From positions 21,786,427 to 21,850,426 of the forward strand of contig OX442315.1 of the NCBI GenBank assembly GCA_949358305.1: DNA of 64,000 nt, given 5' to 3'. The notes beneath the pieces are model-generated. The model made no database searches. It was not told where the DNA came from and worked only from the letters and a program-made list of their open reading frames with translations. Below are positions 24,301 to 33,493 of this stretch, piece by piece. How positions within the stretch are numbered: the stretch's first letter is position 1; each line of letters begins with the position of its first letter. Position numbers and translations under genes: made by a program. Source of the DNA: Strigamia acuminata (taxonomy: Eukaryota > Arthropoda > Chilopoda > Geophilomorpha > Linotaeniidae).

Positions 24301-24598
24301 TCATTTGTTGTCATGGAAAGGCTCTATCACAGGAAGTCCACAAGATTTCAAGGAATTGGCCTCCATCTAGCAACAACCCAGTTAATCGCAAAGGGCTAAA
24401 TATAAATTCGCAAAACTTGTATTTTACCTGTAATAACATAGCCATGTCTCGCAGTAGCTTTGTCTTGATGAAACCACAGTCCATTCCTCTCTTGCCTGCC
24501 GGAGTCCAATCGCGAGAAAACGTAACTTGGCCGTCGACAGGCGCGACAATGGTGAGTACGATGATAGAAAACAACAGATAAACGGCGATCCACTTCAT
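24301..24598 (-). CDS. ACP: ACP (AKH/corazonin-related peptide) neuropeptide precursor
   Basis: Two coding exons on the minus strand, 24598-24428 and 24366-24301, with a 61-bp phase-0 intron, give 78 aa. A 23-residue signal peptide (MKWIAVYLLFSIIVLTIVAP then VDG) is followed directly by QVTFSRDWTPA-GKR. The N-terminal Gln would cyclise to pyroglutamate, Gly donates the C-terminal amide and KR is the dibasic cleavage site, giving pQVTFSRDWTPA-amide. pQVTFSRDW is the signature of arthropod ACPs; AKH/RPCH (pQLNFS...) and corazonin (pQTFQYSRGW) differ. The remaining propeptide has one Cys in each exon (C41 and the KSCGLP Cys), as in AKH-family precursors. The precursor would be secreted by neurosecretory cells; the ACP receptor is a GnRH-family GPCR. 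The second-exon acceptor (TTGCTAG) was preferred over an earlier one because it keeps the frame open to the second Cys. ATG at 24598 is the only good start. Confidence 0.9.
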
Positions 24599-24618
24599 TC
24601 TAAACCGACAGCAACAAT

Positions 24619-24664
24619 CTTTCAAATAAAAAAAACTCAAATGCCACCGACAAAACTATCTCAC
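24619..24664 (-). other. Probable 5' UTR intron of the ACP gene
   Basis: On the minus strand CAG|GTGAGA (donor at 24664) and TTTGAAAG (acceptor at 24619) bound a 46-bp intron with a T-rich 3' half, 20 bases before the ACP start codon. Its size is in line with the other short introns here. Confidence 0.4.
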
Positions 24665-24719
24665 CTGATATTGGCTGACCACAGTTGCTGAATGAGTTGC
24701 GCGAGTCAAGCGAACTCAA

Positions 24720-24727
24720 TTTATATA
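24720..24727 (-). promoter_or_regulatory. TATA box of the ACP gene
   Basis: The minus strand reads TATATAAA, 122 bases upstream of the ACP ATG. The expected start near 24690-24695 lies just upstream of the proposed UTR donor. Confidence 0.5.
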
Positions 24728-25532
24728 CTGCCTCTACGGTAAACATCTAATTAATCTTCCATCCACGCGCATCAACCCAAAATATCTAATATTCCACAAG
24801 CCGGAGCTTCTAAACTTTTCTCATCAAGAAAAGTGCATTCGGATAAATAGGATCAGCTATGTGCTCGTAAAATTAATCTGGTCGTATTGACTTTAGATAT
24901 AAATTCTCGGAATCAGATTCCCCAGTGGGAGAAATATTTAAATACACGATAACTTTTAAATGAAAGTGTTTTGAATTTACAATTCGTACGAACATCGATT
25001 CTAATCGAGCTGCTTATTCATCGCTGTTTAATCCCCAGATATTTCCTCCGGTGGCCTTTTTATCCATTTTTTTTTTTATTTATCATATAAATCTTTTCGC
25101 AATTTCCATGGCAACAAGTGAGAAAAGCAAAATACAGCCTTCGGTTCTGTCTGGAGCAATGAAAGAGCATGAGTTGCGTGTTTCGTTTTATAAACTTTTT
25201 AATTGTTTCGTTTCTAAATATTACAAATCTTTGTTTTAAACATTTGAACAAATAATTTAAACCGCTAATTTTTTTTTTCTATTTTTGCAACCCAAAGATA
25301 TTTACAACACAATGTTCCAATAAAAAATAAAACGTGGACCAAATCTTCTCTTCAGCTCCTCTTGCATTGCTTATGATTCTTGGGTTATGTCCTTTTCGGT
25401 TTTAAAATCTCACTATAGGAATTTAGGAAGGAAAAGGTAAGGAATTATAGGATTTGAAACAAATTTTAAAAATAAAAAGGTAAGGAATGGAAAAGAAGAA
25501 AAGAAAAAACACACATTTAGTTATGCGAGCAA

Positions 25533-28431
25533 TCAAACACGGCCTCGAGTAGATCGCACCATTTTCTCCAATTTTTCACCCATGCTGAGAGCTTCTTCCT
25601 TTTTCAGCATTTCAACAATATCCTTCATTTGGCGTGGTGTAATGTTCGACGTTTCATGGCCCAATAGTTCGAACACCTTAACAAAAATTAATCAATATAC
25701 CTAAACCATAAAAATAAAAAATAAATTCTCATTAGTCATTACCTTAACAACTTCATCCACGCTGATATTGCCATCCTGATCAACATCCATTCGCGTGAGA
25801 ACGTTTTCAATTTTTTTCATCTTTTCATTGTCCGGAGTCTTCTGGAGTTTTCTCATTGATGTAACCAATTCGGTAATGGATACTAATTCCGCCCTAAAAG
25901 AAAAATGTAATCAACAACAATTTCGACTGTCATTTATCGTTGATAATTTATTACGCCCTCGCAGTTCCATCATTAACTCTGCCTTCGATCCCAATTTTCT
26001 CCACTTCAGCCTTGTCGATGACAGTGTCCATCTTTTTAATCATCTTGTTAATCTGGCTGTGAACGCGTTGTGCTGCTTTGCTCTCTTGCAGCACTTTGGG
26101 ATTGATTCCAGCCCTTTGTTTTTCCACCTGCAGTTCCTGCATATCTTCCTGGTATTCTGCCACTTCCGCTTTCAAATCTTGCAACTCCTCCTTCTCAATC
26201 AATATTTTCTTCTTCTCCAATGACATAGAGTCTATTGCCGCCTCGATCTGATTGAGATCGGTGGTATTGATGCCCTCCTTGCTCGCGAGAACTAATGTAA
26301 ATCAAAATAATATATCAGATCATATCCTAATTCGTAATAAATCTCTACGGTTTAGCGCACCAGCCGGGTCCTGAACAGCAGTCGCCGAATCCATCATCGC
26401 TTGTTCCTTAGCCAGCAATTCATCTTGTTCCTTTTGTTCTTCAAGAATCTTCTTCTCTTCCGCCTTCACCAATTGCAATCTGATCTTATTGTCCACTTTG
26501 CCCTCCATTTCACCTAGTGATGCCTGAGCTTGAGTACCCTAGTTTAAAAATAAATGAAAATTACAATTTTTAATTATAAAAAAATGCTTCCATTCAAATA
26601 TTACCAATTCTTCAGGCAATTCTTTAATAGTTGCAGCAAGTTGTTCAACTCCGGGCATGACATCCGTGATAGCCATTGCTCGAGTCAACAGAAGCAAAGA
26701 TGGCGGGATGTCTTGTTTGAGACTCAGATCCAACCAATTGTTGAGCTGAGATCGCATTTCTCCATCGGAATATCCAATTGCTCTTATTCCTCTTGCCTTC
26801 AGAGCCTGTTGCAATTCCCACGTAGTTAGCTTGTCTGCTCCTTCTTTCATAATCATCTTGTCGTCGCTTTTGATATTTCGGAGTGTCATTCGCAACTGGA
26901 ATGTTAGGAAACTCGAAGGTCCGATAGAATGAAGCTCCAACATCCTACACAGTGCAAGCAAACTGCCACGTGGTAAATTATCCAATGTAAGGTCGTCCTT
27001 AAACAATTTGGAAAACTTGAGAATTTCTTCGGTTGATGGCTGTATGCCAGTTTGTCGGATCTAATAAAGCAATCAAACGCCAAGATTTAAATAAGCACTT
27101 ATTCAACGAACGCTAATAATAAACAAATCACCCTGGTGAAGAATTCTTTGAAACTTTCAGCAGCCTGCGAGTTTTTCGCGCCTTTTGTTTGCAAACTCAT
27201 TTGATCCAACGTGTCTTGCAGAAATTTCGCCACTTCTAACTTCACTTTCAATTGCGATTTCAGTTTCTGAAGCTATTCAACGACACGAGCAAATTTATTA
27301 ACACGATTCAACTTGTAATTTGTTCAATAATTAAAATCAACCTTTTCATCTTTGGTTTGGAAAGTGCTGGGTAACATATTCGGAAACAACTTCAAGGCTA
27401 AAGGCAGAGTCAACTCCGCCAATGGAACGAAGACAAACACGGAAAATGGAACCAATCGAAAAACGTCCGACACCGTTCGAATCAACTGCAAATAAAAAAA
27501 TAAAAATAAAAATAAAAATCCATCATTTTCCATTTTAAAATGTCTGAAATTCACATACCAGTTGATGTTCACGCCTTGACAACGTCTTGCCACGAGCCAT
27601 TCGCAAGCCTAGCTTGAATGCTACTTTCATATCAATCCCCAGCAAACGAAATCCGTGATAGTAATGAACAATTTCATCCACGATCCTCTTCAACAGCGAT
27701 TTTTGCGGAGGCTTGACAACCGGTGTGCCTCCTTTTAGTGCGTCTACAGTCATTTCCACTTTGGTTTTTTCACCATCTACTATCTTTCTGGATACAGGCG
27801 ATACGGATAAATTTCGCTGCTGGCCGAAAACGTATACATTGTTTCCAAAATTCGAATGCAACAGTTGAGTGCGGTAGGTAGATCGTGTGTTGCCATCGTG
27901 ATTAACTTTCAGTAATACACTAGAACCACTGGAGAAATCACGGACTGACGTCAAGGCAGTGGCATTAGGAATTTCATGTTCTCGCAATCCCTTCAACCAC
28001 TTTAGAGAGGCCGAGTTGGATTTAACACAGATGTGTTTATACCTAAGGCAACTGAAATTAAATAGATGATGATGTACTTAAAACTCGTCATCCTGTCTGG
28101 CCAAAAATATTCTTGGCAATTGTGCCAAAATTTGAAATGTTGTTATCTTAGTTTCTAATAGATAACAGCTTAAATGATTCCATTAAATATATTCACCTGT
28201 AATGTCGGCAATTATAACTTTCATAAATCCTGTGGGGATATTGGGCGCACAAATCTGATGAAATAAGAATGTAAAAAAATATTATGCAATAGCTCTAACG
28301 TAACTCAAAAATATTTATCAAGAGGAGGAAACATTCCCTATAATTGTGATTCCGATCTTACTTTTTATACTGCATGAAGCAGTGGGAGTTCGAAAAAGCC
28401 TTCCGTATGAATGAGTGATTAAATATTCCAT
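25533..28431 (-). CDS. LETM1: LETM1 mitochondrial inner-membrane protein
   Basis: Ten exons on the minus strand give 723 aa: 28431-28362, 28254-28197, 28051-27559, 27485-27342, 27272-27132, 27060-26605, 26538-26361, 26291-25955, 25893-25743, 25676-25533. Introns are 61-145 bp and all junction phases agree. The N-terminus ([16 protein letters not shown]) is a basic, acid-poor mitochondrial presequence. 'HYYHGFRLL' precedes a transmembrane segment at about 214-236 ([18 protein letters not shown]). The LETM/ribosome-binding-like domain follows with [10 protein letters not shown], '[20 protein letters not shown]' and '[11 protein letters not shown]'. Long coiled coils occupy about 455-620, and a complete EF-hand loop [12 protein letters not shown] is at 662-673. 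LETM1 mediates cation/proton exchange (K+/H+, Ca2+/H+) and mitochondrial volume control. Human LETM1 is 739 aa, so this is full length. The first coding exon was chosen because it supplies ATG, a presequence and a matching phase-1 donor. Confidence 0.93.
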
Positions 28432-28981
28432 CTCAAAGTAAACAATTCTCCGATCTACAACAAAATATGTGCGGCTGCTCGAGGTTGCGCGGAGACATCA
28501 GACAGCCATGTTGGATACTCGGAAAACTAGAAATCACAACACGCGGTTGAAATAAAAATATCTATTTTTTCAAGTTGTAAAATGAAATGTGATTTATTTG
28601 TAATAACATTTTTAATTGTTATTTAAAATTATGTGTTGTGCTTACAGATTTATCTATAGTTATACGTTATTCGAATTAATTATGTAAAATTTTATCCGAT
28701 CATTTTTTTGTTTTAACTTATTAATAGTAATCATCAGTAGCTGCTACGAGAAAAGAAGAGTGATTATTATATCATTACAATTTTATTAATGAAGAAAATA
28801 TGATCGTTCCATTCGGTTACAAGCGGTTAAAAATATCGCCTTTTATTAAAGCGAGAACAAAATGGCCGTTCGTGTCAGTCAAAACACGAGTCAAAACATG
28901 AGTTGCATAACCATGCAGTCTGTTTCATGTGAAGCCAAAACCTGTTAAGTTTTAAACCACAAATTTTTACTCTTTTATATA
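28432..28981. promoter_or_regulatory. Divergent promoter between LETM1 and the family X polymerase
   Basis: The two ATGs lie head to head, 550 bases apart. The LETM1-proximal part is GC-richer (gcggctgctcgaggttgcgcgg) and both ends carry ATGG-type words (agccatgttgg near 28505, aaaatggccg near 28860) of the YY1-like kind common near housekeeping starts. No TATA box is placed convincingly for either gene. Confidence 0.45.
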
Positions 28982-31022
28982 ATGGCCAAACCTATAAAAA
29001 GGCGTAAAAAAATTGCTGCTTTAGCAACAACTAGCAAAAATAAAAACATTAAAATTTTACATCCGAACTTAAAACTTTACTTTATACCAGGCAGAATTCA
29101 GGTAAAACGATTACAAATTATGAAAGAATGCGCAATAAAAAATGGTTTTGTAGTTCACGATAAACTCAGGTGAGATTAAAAAAAATTGAAACTATGACTT
29201 GACTTAAATTATTTCATTTGTTATTTCAGTGAAGACACAACACTCATGCTTACCGAGTTTGAGAATGAGGAACAAGTTTTCAGAAACATAGATATTAATC
29301 CCGATACATGCGATTGGATAAAAACTACACAAATCGTAACAACTAAGTGGTTAATGGACAGCGTAAAACAAAAAACACCTCTTATTCCCGTACCTCGAGA
29401 ATACACGATCAAATCTGACAACCCAGTAAATAAATTTGAAAATAAATGTTTAAAATCGATTACTGTTTTTCTTAGATTGCAGACCATCGTCCAGTTTCAC
29501 CCAAGATTGATTACAATTACAACTGTTACGCGTGTCAACGAAAAGCCCCTCTTAAACACCACAACTCGAAATTAACCGTAAACATTCGACTTAATTTATA
29601 TTTGACACCGTGAAATAAATTATTCTGTGAATTTTAGAATGCTTTAGAAACAGTAGCGCTTCATGCTGAGTTGCGAAACAGTACGGAAGATTACGGTCGA
29701 GCTTTAGCATTTTTTAAAGCATCTGCAGTGCTTAAAAGTTTACAATTCACCGTTACGAAAATAACGCAGGCGTCGAAACTCAAAGATGTAGGCAAACATT
29801 CCCTGTCAATTATTCAAGATATATTGGAAGACGGTGTTTCAAACGAAGTTGAACAAATTATTAAGGATAATTGGTTCTTAACGGTTAAATTGTTCAATAG
29901 CGTGTTCGGAGTTGGGCCTGTTTTAGCTAATCGCTGGTACCAAATTGGATTACGAAGTATAAATGAAATAAAACAACTCCAACTGAACGGTCAACTTCAA
30001 ACATCTGGTGAAGTAGCTAAAATAAATTATGGTAAATATTCCAATCTTCGAGTAATTTAAAATTAAATTTTTAAATTTATAAATGTTTAAATACCCAGGA
30101 CTTGCCTTTCATTCCGATTTAAATACTCCGTTATTAAAATCAGAAGCAGAGAATATTTTACAATTTTTCAAACTCGAATCTGAAAAAATTTCACCCGCCA
30201 TTCAACTCACAATTACAGGAGGGTTCAGGAGGTAACATCAAAAATACACAATTTTTCCTGAATATTATATTTATACATCAATTAAATGTTTAGAGGAAAA
30301 AGCCAGGGCCACGATGTCGATATTTTAGTCACGCACCCGATTGAAGGAGAAGAAATTGGATTTTTACCAAAGTTACACCAACGTTTAACTGAATTGCAAC
30401 TGATATTGTACGGTTATGTTCACAAGAATTCATACAGCGAGGTTAAAGCGTTACAACAACTAGAATCCAGAACCGTCCAACAGGATGGCGCCGTTATAGA
30501 CGACTTCGAAAAATGCTTTTATATTTTCCGAATGCCGACTAGAGCAGCTTCGAATGATTTCAGTAAAATCTCACTCGATGGGAACATTTTACCCCCCAAA
30601 AGCGGTAATTTTGATTATGTGTTTAGATGATTCTAGTATGCAAATATTTTAACTGCAGGATTTTCACGTATTGTTGAATTGGCTGACTGCGAACGGAATT
30701 GGAAGGCTGTTCGGGTTGATGTGATTCTCACTCCGGCACATCAGTTTCCTTTTGCGTTAGTAGGATGGACGGGAAATAAAAATTTCAACAGAAGTATAAG
30801 GAATTATGCCAAGAAGAAATTGAATATGCGTCTTACTAGTCATGGTTTATGGTCATACACAAACGTAACTATTTGCTGAGGTTTTGGAAAGGTGTAATAA
30901 TTTTTAAAAATTATATTTCTTTAAAATATTTTTAGCAACAAAGATTGTGCGCATCTAATGAAAAGGACATTTTTGAACTACTAAATTTGGAGTATATAAA
31001 TCCTGAAGAAAGAAATGCATGA
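28982..31022 (+). CDS. POLM: Family X DNA polymerase, Pol mu/TdT type
   Basis: Eight exons give 538 aa: 28982-29169, 29230-29425, 29476-29577, 29638-30031, 30099-30231, 30294-30604, 30659-30864, 30936-31022. Introns are 50-71 bp with consistent phases. A BRCT domain occupies about 30-118 (Trp103 in KWLMDSV). A helix-hairpin-helix is at 248-263 (FGVGPVLANRWY). The nucleotidyltransferase signature GGFRR-GKSQGHDVD is at 334-347, with catalytic Asp345 and Asp347; the third Asp is Asp462 in VRVDVI. GWTG at 477-480, THP at 351-353 and the 'CQR..PL.HHN' segment place it with Pol mu/TdT rather than Pol lambda (YFTG) or Pol beta. The C-terminus EYINPEERNA matches the Pol mu ending. These enzymes fill gaps during non-homologous end joining, recruited through BRCT to Ku/XRCC4-Lig4. 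Whether it is template-independent cannot be read from sequence. Confidence 0.92.
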
Positions 31023-31172
31023 TTAAGTAAATTGTAAATATTTTACACAGAATTAACTTTTAAAAAAATGTATATAATTTTATAAGATTTTCCTATTTTA
31101 AAATAATTTTTAAGCATTTTTAAATTCAGTTTCTGCTGTGAATGAATTCGAATTTGCTACTGTAAATAGTTG

Positions 31173-31178
31173 AATAAA
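31173..31178 (+). terminator. Candidate poly(A) signal of the polymerase gene
   Basis: AATAAA is found 150 bases after the stop and 105 bases before the next gene's ATG, so the two plus-strand genes are very tightly packed. Confidence 0.45.
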
Positions 31179-31277
31179 AACTACTCCACGGTACGCAACT
31201 TTAGTTAACTTTTTGACCGTTAAGCGGTGCTGCTTTACACTTCGCCAGCAGACGATATTTAAAAACTATTCGTGCAA

Positions 31278-31885
31278 ATGGCTCCAAAACGATTTCAAAC
31301 TCCATTTAAAGACGGAACTCAAGGAAGCACTAATGGCCGATTAACTATTGATAGCGTTAGTCAATGGAGTGTGAAGACAAATTACGAAACATCTTCACAA
31401 TCGCAGATAAGTGAAACTCAAACCACCGCTGAATCGGCGGTTTCTGCGCTCGAGAAGATCGTGCGAGCAAACGGAAATAAAAAGAAATCGTTATTGAAAA
31501 CTCCAATAAGACGAAATGTTTGCTTAATTAGAGGAAACTTTAAAGACTCGATGATGAAATTCGTCAAGAAAAACGACGTCGAGGAGATAGAAGCTAAAGA
31601 AAAAAAGAAAAAATCTCTTCTAGCGATGAATAATTTACGAGATATTAACATGGCGAAAATATCTCCTCTAATTAAAAATCCGAATAAGAATAATGATGTT
31701 GAGTATTTTAAGCTTACGTTCACCATCATCTTTACTATTTGTTTATTTTAAAGGGAGTCTATTCATCACATGTGAGTAACGACGTCGTGATTAACGATTT
31801 GTTAAAATTGATTCACAAGGCGAAGAAATCTATGGATGAAATTAGACGACGCTTGGACCAAATGGAATCTGCTCATTACTTGTAA
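31278..31885 (+). CDS. Small basic protein with C-terminal coiled coil, function unknown
   Basis: Exons 31278-31697 and 31754-31885 with a 56-bp phase-0 intron (GTTGAG...TTTAAAG) give 183 aa. The protein starts MAPKRFQTPF and is Ser/Thr/Gln-rich for its first 60 residues. It is strongly Lys-rich at 70-130 (NKKKSLLKTPIRR, EAKEKKKKSLL). It ends in a predicted amphipathic helix 'DLLKLIHKAKKSMDEIRRRL', likely a coiled coil. KSLLKTPIRR and TPFKD resemble proline-directed phosphorylation contexts, as in nuclear or chromosome-associated proteins. I do not recognise the family; a divergent kinetochore/centromere subunit is only a thought. The consistent splice frame, a poly(A) signal and compact spacing support a real gene. 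ATG 31278 is the first ATG; a GTG two codons earlier is ignored. Confidence 0.7.
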
Positions 31886-32012
31886 AATTTTAACTGCATT
31901 TTCATGTGACAACATTTTATGGTTTTTTGATTATTTTTTTTGTATGTTTTGAAGTTTACACATTTTATAACTTATTTTATAATTTATAACTAGTTTCTAG
32001 TTACCGATATAT

Positions 32013-32018
32013 AATAAA
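32013..32018 (+). terminator. Candidate poly(A) signal of the unknown gene
   Basis: AATAAA lies 128 bases after the stop codon, with a second overlapping-phase copy (aataaaat) immediately downstream. Confidence 0.4.
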
Positions 32019-32029
32019 ATAAAATCAAA

Positions 32030-33360
32030 GTACTCACTTTTGATCTTGTGTGTTTTTGTATTCTTTTAGGATTCAATTCTTTTCAAAATTTCCGAAACGT
32101 ACAGAATCCATTTTTTCAACTTAAAAATTAAAAAAAACGTATTTGTAATAAAGGTATCAAATGCGAGTGCACACGTAGTTATTTTGTGAGCAAACAATGC
32201 TGCACTATGCAAGCATTGATGTGTATGTGCAGACAAAACCTAATTTTTAATATATTTGCTTGTAATCTCAGGTTTTCTTCAGAAAATCCACATTTTTTCA
32301 TCTTTTTTAATCTAACCAAGATTGGTCCCAGTTGCAGCTGCAACTAACTGACAAATTAGATGGGAAAAAAGGTATAGTCTGGGGGTAAAAAACTGTCTTT
32401 CTTAAAGCTCATCATCAAAATGCAATCTATTGATAGCACATGTTATTTTGATAGCAGTCAAGTTTGCTCTTCCTGAGTAAGAAATTTTTCAGTTATAATT
32501 AGATTTCAAAAAAGACCGACTCAGTATCGTTTATTTAAACGTTTAACGTGAGAAATATTGACGTAATTAACAGTAAATAACCAAATCTTTTTTTCCTTTC
32601 AATTTTTCTAGTCAAAAGCTTCTCCAACACCAGTCGAACTTTTTGTGTGTTTCTAAAGGTTCTTCGGCCTTTTTCTAAAATTAACCTGCAGCGGATTGCT
32701 TTTTCTATACAAATTAAAAGTGAACAAATTCCAAGACCTAAATAAGTACAAAACAGGTTTTTTTCCTCTCAGGGCACTTGATAATTGTTTATAACTCATT
32801 TTTTTTAGCCAATATTTTTGAGTGATTAATACTCCTCGCATTATTTTGTCAGTTTCCTGACAAGAAAACCAGTCGAGAAATCATCTGAAGTCATGAATCA
32901 GCCATTTCTCTTAATCATGTACGAAGCCTGTTGTCATTAGAGAATCCGAACATCAACACATTGACGTCAGTGATGAGGTAACATTTGGATAAAATCTAAA
33001 CAAAGTTTGCAATCACAGACGTTTGCACTCATCACCCGGCATCAACCTAAGCAAACAACGGAAAACAAACTTCGTAGAACCACATGCCACTTCGAATAAA
33101 CCACATGAGACCTTAAGTATGTGCACAGTAACAAAAAAACTTCGGTTTTTTAAAGCATTTTTTCAAGAAAAAGAAAAAGAAAAAGTTTAAAAGTGAACTA
33201 AATCGTCCCCGTAATATCTCCATTACAAGTAAACCCGATTAGTTTCAATTAACATTATACCACCTGTGCGACCCAGTATGTTGTCGGGTTGTAAAAATCA
33301 CCTGAACTAAAAATGGCCTGCATTACCCACGGAGCCACATGGTGGTGGTAATGTACGGTG
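32030..33360. other. Intergenic DNA before the K2P channel
   Basis: AT-rich, no ORF of note. Nothing recognisable as a gene or repeat family. Confidence 0.5.
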
Positions 33361-33370
33361 CGTGTTTTGT

Positions 33371-33378
33371 TATAAATA
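33371..33378 (+). promoter_or_regulatory. TATA box of the K2P channel gene
   Basis: TATAAATA lies 123 bases upstream of the channel ATG. An Inr-like 'tcaacagg/gagtatcc' 25-35 bases later makes a start near 33400-33410 likely. Confidence 0.55.
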
Positions 33379-33493
33379 GCTCAAATCAACAGGCGAGTAT
33401 CCATTTGCTCTTGCCCGTACTGCCAGCTTCATGCATGGATAATATGTCTCGAGTCGCATTAACAATGCTGGTTAATGGACCCTGAAAATCTAC

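Noticed and set aside
24301-24598. AKH/RPCH or corazonin precursor
   Set aside because: The mature core QVTFSRDW fits ACP; RPCH/AKH would show Q(L/V)NFS...W and corazonin QTFQYSRGW.
28982-31022. Pol lambda or Pol beta identity
   Set aside because: GWTG, THP and the NPEERNA-type C-terminus are Pol mu/TdT features; Pol lambda has YFTG and Pol beta lacks BRCT.
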